Shown: positions 33,774 to 42,860 of the stretch, piece by piece
Position numbering within the stretch: position 1 is the stretch's first letter
How the letters are laid out: each line of letters opens with the position of its first letter
Source of the DNA: Granulicella sp.
GTDB lineage: Bacteria; Acidobacteriota; Terriglobia; Terriglobales; Acidobacteriaceae
Direction of reading: 5' to 3'
NCBI GenBank assembly: GCA_025357875.1
Contig: JANYLK010000024.1
Location: forward strand, 1-50,770
Length of the DNA: 50,770 nucleotides
Notes under the pieces: model-generated
What the model was told of the DNA's origin: nothing
Seen by the model: only the letters and a program-made list of their open reading frames with translations
Databases searched by the model: none
Program-made: the position numbers and the translations under genes

Positions 33774-36014
33774 GTGAAAAAGAACTATTCGCGAAGAGCA
33801 ATACTGTCCCGCGTCGGTGCAGTCTCAGCAGGTATGTTGCTGACGCGCCGGCTTTCCTATGCAGAGATGCTTGATCCGACAACTGAACGCGCTAAGACAG
33901 AGCGAATCGCGAACGGTCCGGTAGGAATGGACGTAACGATTACCGCCGTCACGGACTCGACGCTTAGAATTTCGATCGCCGCGGTTGACGAGTTCCTGGA
34001 CCGGTACTACGAGGACGGCAGCGTCGCACCGCGTAACTTTGCGAAGCCGATGTTGACACTTCGAATGGATGCCGCAGAGCAGGAGATCCCGTGGGGCGTA
34101 TACACAATCCGCATCGCGACTAGGCCGCTACGCATTGCGGTCCTAAATGCCCAACACGGCTTGGTGCAGGAGTTAAACTTTCGCCCGGACCTGAATCAGA
34201 TTGGTTTCGGTTATAACCACGCCCCGGTTTACGGTATGGGGCCGGGCGCACACCCGATGGACCGGCGCGGCGTGAAGGACATCATGCGAAACGGCGCCGG
34301 TGACAACCTGCGCATCTTCGGGGCACGCAATCCAATTCCGTGGCTGATGGGTAAGGGCTGGGGTCTCTACTTCCACGAGCCCGGAGGACAGTTCGACCTC
34401 TCCGGTGACATGGGATTGTTCAAACCCAGTGATGTTGCGCGCGGTCAAGATCTCTACCTATGCATCTCGCCAACACCGGCCGGACTCCTTCGCCAATATG
34501 CTGAGATAACCGGCTTCCCCCATCTTCCAGCCAAGTGGACACTCGGCTTCCAGCAATCGCACCGGACGATCGACGGCCGCGAGCAGATATTGGACGAAGC
34601 GCGGACATTTCGCGAAAAGAAATTGCCCTGCGATGCCATGATCTACCTGGGCACCGGTTTTTGTCCCTCCGGCTGGAATACGGGCCATGGCTCGTTCGTG
34701 TTCAATGAGATCGTCTTTCCGGATCCCGAAGCCATCATTCGTGAGTTTCACGACCTGCACTTCAACGTCGTACTGCATGTGGTGAACCCGCCTGAGAATC
34801 TTCATGGCAAGGTGACCGACGCGGGGCTTGCGGCATCGGTGCCGGGCGATGCTGCCAACTACTGGCAGCAGCACGTGCCCTTGATAAAGGCTGGAGTGGA
34901 TGGGTGGTGGCCGGATGAAGGCGATGTGTTGCCCGTGGCTTCGCGCCTGGTACGGAACCGGATGTATTGGGAGGGTGGGCGGATGACGAGCCCGAACCGG
35001 AGACCGTTTGCCCTTCATCGCAATTGCTACGCTGGGATTCAGCGCTGGGGATGGTTGTGGTCAGGCGATACATTTTCGACATGGAAGACCCTTGAGACCC
35101 AAATTATGATGGGTATCAACGCCGGGTTGAGCGGCGTACCGTACTGGGGCACTGACATTGGCGGTTTCGTGCCAACGAAGGAGTTCACCGCTGAACTCTT
35201 CGTCCGATGGTTCCAGTTTGGCGCATTTTGCCCATCGTTTCGTTGCCATGGACGCACATGGCAGTTGCGACGGCCGTGGGGATGGAACACGGGAAGCTAT
35301 GGGGCATCGGAAATGGATGCAAACGCCGAGTCCTTCCTGCCCAAGCCAGAAAATCTTCACAACGCCGCGGTAGAGCCCATCTGCCGTAAGTATCTGAACA
35401 CCAGATCGCAACTGATGCCGTACTTGTACTCGGCCACCTGGGAGACTCATAAGACAGGCATCCCACTAATTCGTAGCCTCGGTCTTTCATTTCCAGACGA
35501 CGCTGCCGCGTGGACCACGGCCGATGCTTATCTCTTCGGGCCAAGTTTGCTGGTTGCGCCGATCTTCGAGCCGGGAGCGACCGAACGCAAGGTATACCTG
35601 CCGGCGGGAGGATGGTACGACTTTTGGACAGCGAAGCGCATGGAGGGCGGCACGACTGTAACGGTGCCGACGTTGCTTGAAACGATGCCTCTGTTCGTAC
35701 GCGCCGGCTCGATCGTGCCGACCGGACCGGTCAAGCAATTTGTAACGGAGCCTTCCTCTGAGCTAGTGCGGCTGACAGTCTATCCGGGGGCAGACGGTCG
35801 CTTTCAACTCTATGACGATGACGGTCTCAGCTTTGCCTATGAGAAGGGAGCATTTGGATCCGTCGACCTCAGGTGGGATAACGCGACGCGAACGTTGCAC
35901 TATAGCATCATCAAAGATGGGCTCCTCCAAGCGAAGGATTTAATGGTCTCGCTGGTAGGTGGAGAAGCGAAACGGATTACTCCTCGGCAAACACCACAGA
36001 CAATCCAACTTTAG
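33774..36014 (+). CDS. GH31-family glycosidase with Tat signal
   Basis: The product is 746 aa from a GTG preceded by a GAGGTGAG stretch. The N-terminus (YSRRAILSRVGAVSAGMLL) is a twin-arginine signal, so the enzyme is exported folded. The GH31 barrel has the nucleophile in DGWWPDEGD (Asp381) and the acid/base in WSGDTFSTW (Asp432), followed by the family blocks GLSGVPYWGTDIGGF and RWFQFGAFCPSFRCHGR. The C-terminal beta domains (FVRAGSIVPTGP, LTVYPGADGRFQLYDDDG) also match. GH31 enzymes act on alpha-glucosides, alpha-xylosides or related bonds; the shortened nucleophile motif is like that of alpha-xylosidase or uncharacterised GH31 branches. It lies between two DUF885 peptidase genes. Confidence 0.9.
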   Translation: MKKNYSRRAILSRVGAVSAGMLLTRRLSYAEMLDPTTERAKTERIANGPVGMDVTITAVTDSTLRISIAAVDEFLDRYYEDGSVAPRNFAKPMLTLRMDAAEQEIPWGVYTIRIATRPLRIAVLNAQHGLVQELNFRPDLNQIGFGYNHAPVYGMGPGAHPMDRRGVKDIMRNGAGDNLRIFGARNPIPWLMGKGWGLYFHEPGGQFDLSGDMGLFKPSDVARGQDLYLCISPTPAGLLRQYAEITGFPHLPAKWTLGFQQSHRTIDGREQILDEARTFREKKLPCDAMIYLGTGFCPSGWNTGHGSFVFNEIVFPDPEAIIREFHDLHFNVVLHVVNPPENLHGKVTDAGLAASVPGDAANYWQQHVPLIKAGVDGWWPDEGDVLPVASRLVRNRMYWEGGRMTSPNRRPFALHRNCYAGIQRWGWLWSGDTFSTWKTLETQIMMGINAGLSGVPYWGTDIGGFVPTKEFTAELFVRWFQFGAFCPSFRCHGRTWQLRRPWGWNTGSYGASEMDANAESFLPKPENLHNAAVEPICRKYLNTRSQLMPYLYSATWETHKTGIPLIRSLGLSFPDDAAAWTTADAYLFGPSLLVAPIFEPGATERKVYLPAGGWYDFWTAKRMEGGTTVTVPTLLETMPLFVRAGSIVPTGPVKQFVTEPSSELVRLTVYPGADGRFQLYDDDGLSFAYEKGAFGSVDLRWDNATRTLHYSIIKDGLLQAKDLMVSLVGGEAKRITPRQTPQTIQL

Positions 36015-36128
36015 CGAATGGGAAACAGAAAAGTCGGGCGCACCAAATCTCATCCACTGCTTGGAATGAAGAGGAATCCTGATGAACGTAGACACCGGCA
36101 ACGACGCAGCATGGCAATGGGGGTACAC

Positions 36129-37805
36129 ATGCGGCTGACCACTGTTTTGTGTACGGTCCTTCTGATCACTCTCGTACCTGGGAGCCGTGCGGAGACACTG
36201 CAGAACTTCGCCAATGATTTCTGGACCTGGAGAGCTCGAGAGCAGCCCTTTAGCACTGATGACATCCCTCGCGTCGACCGACCGGCAGACCTCGCTATCG
36301 ATTGGTCGCCTCAAGCAATTGACCGATATCGTGCGCAGCTCGAAAGCTTCAAGACGCGTTACGCGAAGCTCTCTGATCCCGCCGCACCTACCGCCCAGCA
36401 GGTCGACTACCGGCTGATGGGCTCGGCGCTGGCCCGCGTGCATTGGGAGTTGGACATCGACGCACGCTGGCAACGTGATCCAAGCTTCTATGTCGATCAG
36501 ACTCTTGGCGCACTCTATCTCCCCCTGCTGCCTCCGCCGCCTTTCACGACCGAGCGGCAGGCGATGCTCGTGTCACGCCTCGAGTCAATTCCAACGACGC
36601 TTCAAGCGGCCCGTAAGAATCTTACGGACACGCGCAAGCCCTTTGCTGATCTTGCTGTCGAAGAACTCGCAGACATTAGCGCGCGACTCCGTATCGTGGT
36701 TTCGGAAGTAAAGCCGCAGTTGGATGCGGATCACGCACGCGCCCTGGAAGTTGCGCTTCCTGCGGCCACCACAACCCTGGAAGACTTCCGCTCATGGCTG
36801 ATGCAGCAACATAACTCGAACATGAATACGGCGATCGGCCGAGACAACTACCTCTACTTTCTCCACCAGGTCGCTATCATTCCGTATACGCCAGAGCAAA
36901 TGCTCCTGATGGCGCACCAGGAAGTGAACCGCACAATTGCCTTTTCCGTTTACGATGCGACTCGCACAGGTAGTGTGCCAGTGATGTCTGTCTTCAAAAC
37001 AGCCGAAGACCAGATGGAACGCGAGCGGACTGATGAGATCGCAATCCGTACCTATTTGCAGGCTCACCAGATTTTGACGATTCCGGAATGGGTCAAACAC
37101 TACCGCAATCTGCCTCTACCCGCATATATTGCTCCACTCGAAGAGATGGGACCAACCGACGATCTGACTTCGCCGGTACGCCTCGATCAAAATGGCACAA
37201 GCTACGTTGCGGCGCCTCGGCCGGGTCCGCAGGGCTTCTTCGCTACTTCGCTCGACCCTCGTCCCATCATTCTCCATGAAGGGGTGCCGGGCCACTACTT
37301 GCAAAAGGTGCTTAGCTTCGCCAACCCTGATTCCATTCGCACGCACTATTACGACTCAGGTCCGAATGAAGGCATCGGCTTTTATTCGGAAGAGATGATG
37401 ATGATGGCCGGGCTCTTCGACAGTGATCCAGCAACTCGCCAACTCATCTACAACTTCATGAAGCTGCGAGCCCTGCGGGTCGAAGTTGATGTGAGGTTGG
37501 CACTGGGCGAGTTCACCATGGAACAGGCCATCGAATACCTCTCGAAGAATGTTCCCATAAGTTCGTCCACCGCGCATGACGAGGTCGCGCTATTCGCGAC
37601 TACCCCTGGACAAGCGATCACCTACCAGATCGGCAAGCTGCAGATCATGAGCCTGCTCGCGGACATAAAGACGAAGCAGGGGAACCGCTTCTCGCTGCGG
37701 AACTTCCACGACTACGTGTGGCGGAATGGTAATGTCCCGCTTTCACTCCAGCGATGGGAGTTGCTCGACAACCAAAGCGAAGTTCCACCCCTGGAACTTC
37801 GGTGA
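36129..37805 (+). CDS. DUF885-family secreted metallopeptidase-like protein
   Basis: From ATG 36129 the product is 558 aa and begins directly with a signal peptide (LTTVLCTVLLITLVPGSRAE); the frame is open further up to 36018, but those residues are highly basic and polar and precede no better ribosome site, while GGGGG lies 6 bp before 36129. ATG 36111 is an alternative. The DUF885 hallmark is ILHEGVPGHYLQ with His383. Further blocks are NEGIGFYSEEMMMMAGLFD and FTMEQAIEYLSKNVPIS. It is a distant paralogue of the protein at 31685-33571. It follows GH31 closely and precedes the S9 peptidase gene, which has its own promoter candidate. Confidence 0.87.
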   Translation: MRLTTVLCTVLLITLVPGSRAETLQNFANDFWTWRAREQPFSTDDIPRVDRPADLAIDWSPQAIDRYRAQLESFKTRYAKLSDPAAPTAQQVDYRLMGSALARVHWELDIDARWQRDPSFYVDQTLGALYLPLLPPPPFTTERQAMLVSRLESIPTTLQAARKNLTDTRKPFADLAVEELADISARLRIVVSEVKPQLDADHARALEVALPAATTTLEDFRSWLMQQHNSNMNTAIGRDNYLYFLHQVAIIPYTPEQMLLMAHQEVNRTIAFSVYDATRTGSVPVMSVFKTAEDQMERERTDEIAIRTYLQAHQILTIPEWVKHYRNLPLPAYIAPLEEMGPTDDLTSPVRLDQNGTSYVAAPRPGPQGFFATSLDPRPIILHEGVPGHYLQKVLSFANPDSIRTHYYDSGPNEGIGFYSEEMMMMAGLFDSDPATRQLIYNFMKLRALRVEVDVRLALGEFTMEQAIEYLSKNVPISSSTAHDEVALFATTPGQAITYQIGKLQIMSLLADIKTKQGNRFSLRNFHDYVWRNGNVPLSLQRWELLDNQSEVPPLELR

Positions 37806-37873
37806 CTTAGTCGCGTGATCTGGGATCCGTGTGGACTGCATACTTGCCCCTGGATAGACTCCTCTTACGAATG

Positions 37874-37901
37874 TTCGAAATTGGATACAACCATGTATAC
37901 T
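37874..37901 (+). promoter_or_regulatory. Promoter candidate of the S9/metallopeptidase/M1 operon
   Basis: TTCGAA (37874-37879) is followed after 16 bases by TATACT (37896-37901), about 40 bp before the ATG at 37942. An inverted repeat ATACA (37885-37889) N4 TGTAT (37894-37898) overlaps the -10 and could be an operator. The -35 matches consensus at four of six bases. Confidence 0.4.
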
Positions 37902-37941
37902 TCGCTAACCCAACAGTGAACTCGTTCACTAGGAGCCCTCC

Positions 37942-40509
37942 ATGACTCTCGCCATGCGAACATCACCCCGCTACTCCACAGCGGCCGCGGCCATCGGCCT
38001 GATAACGATTACTTCCGTTCTTTATGCGCAGGGAACTCTCCCGGACTACCAGCGCGCGCATGACCTGAGGGTCAAAGTCCGGGACCTGGTCGTGAACACC
38101 CCGGGAGCGGTAACGTGGATAGGCGATTTCGAACACTTCTGGTATCCGATGTCGGTCAAGGGCGGAACTGAATTCGTCCTAGTAGATGCGGACGCGGGCT
38201 CCAAGAGGGCTGCCTTCGATCAGGACAAACTTGCCGCCGCCATTTCGAGCGTGATCGGGCGTCCATACACCGGGCTTAAGCTTCCCTTCGCACCGATGCA
38301 GGGACGTCCTGGCGGTCGTCCGGCACAGGAGGCCCTTGGGACAACCGCTCCGCTGACCTTTCTCGACGGCGAGCGTTCCATTCAGTTCGGCATCGACGGC
38401 TCGCTATACAAGTGCACCCTCTTGGACTACGTCTGCACCAAGGGCGGTCCCATCCCGCGGGGTGGCCGAGGGGGTCGTGGCGCTGCGCCTGAGGATCTGT
38501 CGCTATCCAATCTGGAAGCCAGCCTCGAAGGTGCCGGCGGTGACCCAATCGATGGACTCGAATATCATCCACCCGCTTCGCAGGCTGACGATGAAGGCAG
38601 TTATATACGGAGAACGCGGGGCTGCGCGCCATCGCCGCCGTCTCAGCCTCTCGCCCCTCGTGTCGGCGCGGTGGGCCAGCAGCATCCGCCGCTTCCGGCT
38701 GACGTCTGCACCTCGTTTGATGGCAACTACCAGGCGTTCGTTCAGAACTTCAACGTCTTCCTGAAACCGAAAGGCGATCTTCCCGCATTTCCGATCAGTT
38801 TCGACGGCTCGGAGAACAACTACTATTCCCTGCGAACGTTCGCCTGGTCGCCCGACTCCAAGAAGTTGGCCGCCTACCATACGCGGCCCGGCTACGACCG
38901 CGAGGTCATGCAGATCGAATCCTCACCGGCAGATCAGATTCAGCCGAAGCACAGCACCTTCAACTACTCCAAGCCTGGCGACACCTTGGACATCGCCTTT
39001 CCAGCCCTATTCGACATCGCAACGAAGCAGGAGACGGAGATTGATCATGCCCTGTTCCCGAATCCTTACGACATCAGCGCACCCGTCTGGTGGAAGGACA
39101 ATCGCGGCTTCACCTTCGAGTACAACCAGCGCGGTCACCAGGCCTACACCGTGATCGAGGTCGACGCGCAGACGGGCAAGACGCGTCCTTTGATCGCGGA
39201 GCAGACCAAAACATTCTTCTATTACAGTGACCTCGGTCCGGGTCTTTCTGCCGGCAGGAAATATCGGCATGACGTCAACGATGGCAAGGAGATTATCTGG
39301 GCATCGGAGCGCGATGGCTGGGAGCATCTGTACCTCTACGACGGCGTCTCCGGCAAAGTGAAGAACCAGATTACGAAGGGAAACTGGCTGGTACGTAACG
39401 TGGATTACGTCGACGACCAAAAGCGCCAGATCTGGTTTGAAACCGGAGGCATTGTTCCCGGGCAGGACCCCTACTTCACCCAGCTATACCGCATCAACCT
39501 TGACGGTACCGGACTGACCAAACTAACCGACGCAGATGGCATGCACACAGTCACCTTCTCGAAAGACCATAAGTTCTACGTCGACACCTGGCAACGCGTG
39601 GACCTCGCGCCGGTTGCTCAGCTGCGCCGCATATCGGATCAGGCAATCGTCATGGATCTCGACAAGGGTGACACTTCGGCTCTACTGGCGGCGGGCTTCA
39701 AGGCTCCTGAGGTGTTCGTGGCTAAGGGACGAGATGGACAAACAGATATCTGGGGCACCATCACGCGGCCGATGAACTTTGATCCGTCGAAGAAATACCC
39801 CGTCATCGAGAATATCTATGCCGGTCCACAGGGTTCGTTTGTTCCCAAGACCTTCAGCGCGATCGCCCCCGACCAGGCCCTCGCCGAACTCGGTTTTATC
39901 GTCGTTCACATCGATGGTATGGGTACCAGCAATCGTTCAAAGGCGTTCCACGACGTGGCCTTCAAGAACCTCGGAGACGCCGGTTTTCCTGACCGCATTC
40001 TCTGGCACAAGGCCGCAGCAGCAAAATACCCGTACTACGACATCTCGCGCGTTGGGATCTTCGGCACCTCAGCCGGCGGCCAGAGTTCGCTCGGCGGCGC
40101 TCTATTTCATCCGGAGTTCTACAAGGTCGTTGTCACCAACAGCGGATGCCACGATAACCGCATGGACAAAATTTGGTGGAATGAGCAGTGGATGAGTTGG
40201 CCGCTGGGACCCCAGTACGCGGCGTCTTCAAACGTTGACAATGCCTACCGCTTGCAAGGCAAAGCTCTGATTATCGTCGGCGAAATGGATACCAATGTGG
40301 ATCCGGCCTCTTCCCTGCAGGTGGTCAACGCGCTGGTGAAAGCTCACAAGCACTTCGACATGCTCTACATTCCTGGCCAGAACCACGGCGTGGGGATTCT
40401 ATCCGACGAGCACTATCGCGATGACTACTTCGTCCATAATCTGCTTGGCGTGGAGCCCCCAGATTGGAACAAGATCTCCCTGCCAGTCGACGACGCCACA
40501 GAGAACTAA
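37942..40509 (+). CDS. S9-family dipeptidyl-peptidase IV-like serine peptidase
   Basis: The product is 855 aa with a signal peptide ([17 protein letters not shown]); AGGAG precedes the ATG. The N-terminal part is a DPP IV-type beta-propeller ([40 protein letters not shown]). The C-terminal alpha/beta-hydrolase holds the triad Ser710 ([10 protein letters not shown]), Asp783 (GEMDTNVDP) and His815 (PGQNHGVG). Family members remove X-Pro or X-Ala dipeptides from peptide N-termini. A Gly/Arg-rich, Pro-rich insertion at about residues 112-255 ([14 protein letters not shown]) is unusual. It starts a three-gene unit: the next gene begins 8 bp downstream. Given the nearby hydroxyproline operon, proline- or hydroxyproline-rich peptides are plausible substrates. 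Confidence 0.92.
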   Translation: MTLAMRTSPRYSTAAAAIGLITITSVLYAQGTLPDYQRAHDLRVKVRDLVVNTPGAVTWIGDFEHFWYPMSVKGGTEFVLVDADAGSKRAAFDQDKLAAAISSVIGRPYTGLKLPFAPMQGRPGGRPAQEALGTTAPLTFLDGERSIQFGIDGSLYKCTLLDYVCTKGGPIPRGGRGGRGAAPEDLSLSNLEASLEGAGGDPIDGLEYHPPASQADDEGSYIRRTRGCAPSPPSQPLAPRVGAVGQQHPPLPADVCTSFDGNYQAFVQNFNVFLKPKGDLPAFPISFDGSENNYYSLRTFAWSPDSKKLAAYHTRPGYDREVMQIESSPADQIQPKHSTFNYSKPGDTLDIAFPALFDIATKQETEIDHALFPNPYDISAPVWWKDNRGFTFEYNQRGHQAYTVIEVDAQTGKTRPLIAEQTKTFFYYSDLGPGLSAGRKYRHDVNDGKEIIWASERDGWEHLYLYDGVSGKVKNQITKGNWLVRNVDYVDDQKRQIWFETGGIVPGQDPYFTQLYRINLDGTGLTKLTDADGMHTVTFSKDHKFYVDTWQRVDLAPVAQLRRISDQAIVMDLDKGDTSALLAAGFKAPEVFVAKGRDGQTDIWGTITRPMNFDPSKKYPVIENIYAGPQGSFVPKTFSAIAPDQALAELGFIVVHIDGMGTSNRSKAFHDVAFKNLGDAGFPDRILWHKAAAAKYPYYDISRVGIFGTSAGGQSSLGGALFHPEFYKVVVTNSGCHDNRMDKIWWNEQWMSWPLGPQYAASSNVDNAYRLQGKALIIVGEMDTNVDPASSLQVVNALVKAHKHFDMLYIPGQNHGVGILSDEHYRDDYFVHNLLGVEPPDWNKISLPVDDATEN

Positions 40510-40517
40510 GAGGTTCC

Positions 40518-42794
40518 ATGAGCTATAGCCACAAACGGAATTTCGTGATGACCGGATGCGTGGCCCTGATGTTGCTGGGCGTCCCCCCTGCACGGGCGCA
40601 GTACAGACAAGAACAGGGACACTCCATAGGCACCGTCACCAGGCAGGGCAATCTCATCGTGCTCACGCTGAACGAGGACGTTCTCGGTAAGGCCAACCTA
40701 TTCAACCTGGCCCATCACACCCTGCGCTTCACACCAGAGGGCTCCCGCTATCGCGTGGAAAATATTCCATTACAGTGGAACCCCGATTTCGGTCCGGAGA
40801 TGCCTGGCAGCGACGCAAGCCTCAAGAACTTCGCCTTCCCTTTTTCCGGCGAGAACTGGACCTCATTCTCCATCGGCCTCACCGGATCAATTACCTTCGG
40901 CACGCAAGCGGGGCCTGCAGAACGAGCGCGTTCCGTCGTCGACGCTAATCGGACCGGCGGCCTCTCCGTCGATCGCTTTGCGGAGTTACAACAAGCCGCC
41001 CCGGCGCTCATCAACACCGTTCCGGCGATTAGTGTCTTCTTCAAGCCGCGCCTGTCCGGTACCCGTTATCTTAAAGAGTCTGCAGACCGCGCAGTTGTCA
41101 CATGGAGCCTGACCGAACCGGTGGGCGGCGTCCAGGATATGACCTGGACCCCTACCGTAAATCGCTTTCAGGCAGTCCTGCATAAGGACGGCACGATCGA
41201 CCTCAGTTACGACGAGGTCCATGCACAGGACGCCATCGTGGGCATCTACCCGATAGTGGATGAAGGGAACGAAACGGAGATTACTACCATTGCTGCAGAA
41301 GCGAATGCCGCGGTAGCTCCGCACCTCGACATTAAAAGCGTGAAGTTGTCCGCAGTCGATGGCCTCTTCCTGAAGGTGATCATTGAGACCCGCGGGCCTG
41401 TGCTTCCGGAGAATGATCCTGCCATCACGGGCATTACCTATCGGGTCTGTCTCGATATAGAAAGACCGGCAGCGGGCTGCACCCAAAACGGCGGCACGGT
41501 GTGGACGATTCAGGGAGGAGTTGGACGCGGGCGCGGTGGCCCTGGAACACCTCGCTACAGTGCATTCGGCCCCGGCGTCTTGCCCTTAGTTAAAGTCATC
41601 GGAAATACGATTTCCATGAAAGGTACACTGCCCGCCAGCTATAAAGCGGGGGACCAGATATTCCTATCCGCCACGGTTCAAACACCCGGCACGCCGCCGG
41701 TCATCGTGGACCAGATGTTGCCGCACCCAATCAAACTGGTCGGCCTTGTAAGCCCAGAGGTCCATCTGGCTTCACTTCAGAAACACGACGGCCCTTTCTC
41801 AGTTGTGTTTGAAAGTTTCCACTATCTGAAGCCATCCCGTGCGGTCGATCTCACCTGCTCGATCATCAATGCCCTCGGCGACAAGTTCGACATGCTCGCC
41901 TACTATTCGGATTTCCGTATCGACAACCCCGAGGCCGGTACCTCCAGCACTGGGCCGCTGGGCGGAGGTCCCACCGGCGGCGCGGTAACCGGCATCGGCG
42001 CCAATCAAACAAACCTCGCCGGCTTCTGTACGCAGGGCCGCTTTCAATGGCAATTTATCCAGCCCGTCTATGTTGGCGCCAACCAGATGCAGCAGTATCC
42101 GCCGGACGGTTTCACAGAGACGAATACCCATAACGTCGTCGCCTATACCCATCAACTCGCAGAACGGACCGCAAACGGAAAGATCCCTCCGTACGACTAC
42201 GCGATGTCACAAATTGGGCACGAGATGGGCCATCGCTGGTCTGCGTTCGTCTCGGCAAAAGTCGGCGACGAGACGATCCAACTCGGTCCCACACACTGGG
42301 CTAGGGGATTGCAGGCTCCTGTCGCCTTCCCGTACCAGCGACCCACAGAGGCATCAGCCATGGGAGGCGGCGTGTGGCAGGACAACTTTGATGGCACCTT
42401 CACTCAGCTCGACGATGACTACTACGTCCCCGCCACGGGCTGGTCGCACCTGGATCTCTACCTTATGGGCATGATTTCTCCAGCCGAAGTGCCAGACTTC
42501 TTTATCTTGCGAAATCTGGTGGCGGCAGGCCACGACGCCGGGGGCCACCCGATCTTCAAGGCTGACCGAACCAAGGTCACCATCCAGGATGTGATCGCAG
42601 CCGAAGGTGCCAGGCTGCCTGCGGTTGATCGCGCGCAGAAAAACTTCAACACAGGCATGGTGCTGGTCATTGAGCATGGCAAAACACCGAGCCCGAAACT
42701 CATTGAGAGCGTCAGCGGTATCCGCGAGCGCTGGATAGACTACTGGGCCACCACTACGGGCCATCGCTCTACGATGACGGCGGATCCTCAGTAG
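40518..42794 (+). CDS. Uncharacterised secreted protein with HEMGH metallopeptidase motif
   Basis: From ATG 40518, preceded by AGAGG, the product is 758 aa with a signal peptide (VMTGCVALMLLGVPPARAQ). An upstream in-frame start at 40464 overlaps the S9 gene and is less likely. I do not recognise the N-terminal 540 residues, which look beta-rich. Near residue 568 is a zinc-site motif, SQIGHEMGHRWSAF, and about 80 residues later GWSHLDLYLMGMISPAEV, where the Met-containing segment recalls the Met-turn of metzincin-like proteases. This combination suggests a zinc endopeptidase, but the third ligand is not identified. It sits between S9 and M1 peptidase genes (8 and 66 bp gaps), supporting a role in extracellular protein breakdown. 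Confidence 0.75.
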   Translation: MSYSHKRNFVMTGCVALMLLGVPPARAQYRQEQGHSIGTVTRQGNLIVLTLNEDVLGKANLFNLAHHTLRFTPEGSRYRVENIPLQWNPDFGPEMPGSDASLKNFAFPFSGENWTSFSIGLTGSITFGTQAGPAERARSVVDANRTGGLSVDRFAELQQAAPALINTVPAISVFFKPRLSGTRYLKESADRAVVTWSLTEPVGGVQDMTWTPTVNRFQAVLHKDGTIDLSYDEVHAQDAIVGIYPIVDEGNETEITTIAAEANAAVAPHLDIKSVKLSAVDGLFLKVIIETRGPVLPENDPAITGITYRVCLDIERPAAGCTQNGGTVWTIQGGVGRGRGGPGTPRYSAFGPGVLPLVKVIGNTISMKGTLPASYKAGDQIFLSATVQTPGTPPVIVDQMLPHPIKLVGLVSPEVHLASLQKHDGPFSVVFESFHYLKPSRAVDLTCSIINALGDKFDMLAYYSDFRIDNPEAGTSSTGPLGGGPTGGAVTGIGANQTNLAGFCTQGRFQWQFIQPVYVGANQMQQYPPDGFTETNTHNVVAYTHQLAERTANGKIPPYDYAMSQIGHEMGHRWSAFVSAKVGDETIQLGPTHWARGLQAPVAFPYQRPTEASAMGGGVWQDNFDGTFTQLDDDYYVPATGWSHLDLYLMGMISPAEVPDFFILRNLVAAGHDAGGHPIFKADRTKVTIQDVIAAEGARLPAVDRAQKNFNTGMVLVIEHGKTPSPKLIESVSGIRERWIDYWATTTGHRSTMTADPQ

Positions 42795-42860
42795 AGGAGA
42801 GCTTATACAGCCCGAAATCACAACACTAATGCGGCGGATTATCCAAGAAAGGCATACGAC

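Noticed and set aside
38580..38700. Possible double frameshift in the DPP IV-like gene
   Set aside because: The odd Pro/Arg-rich stretch is explained as low-complexity sequence; the frame is open and recognisable propeller sequence resumes right after it.
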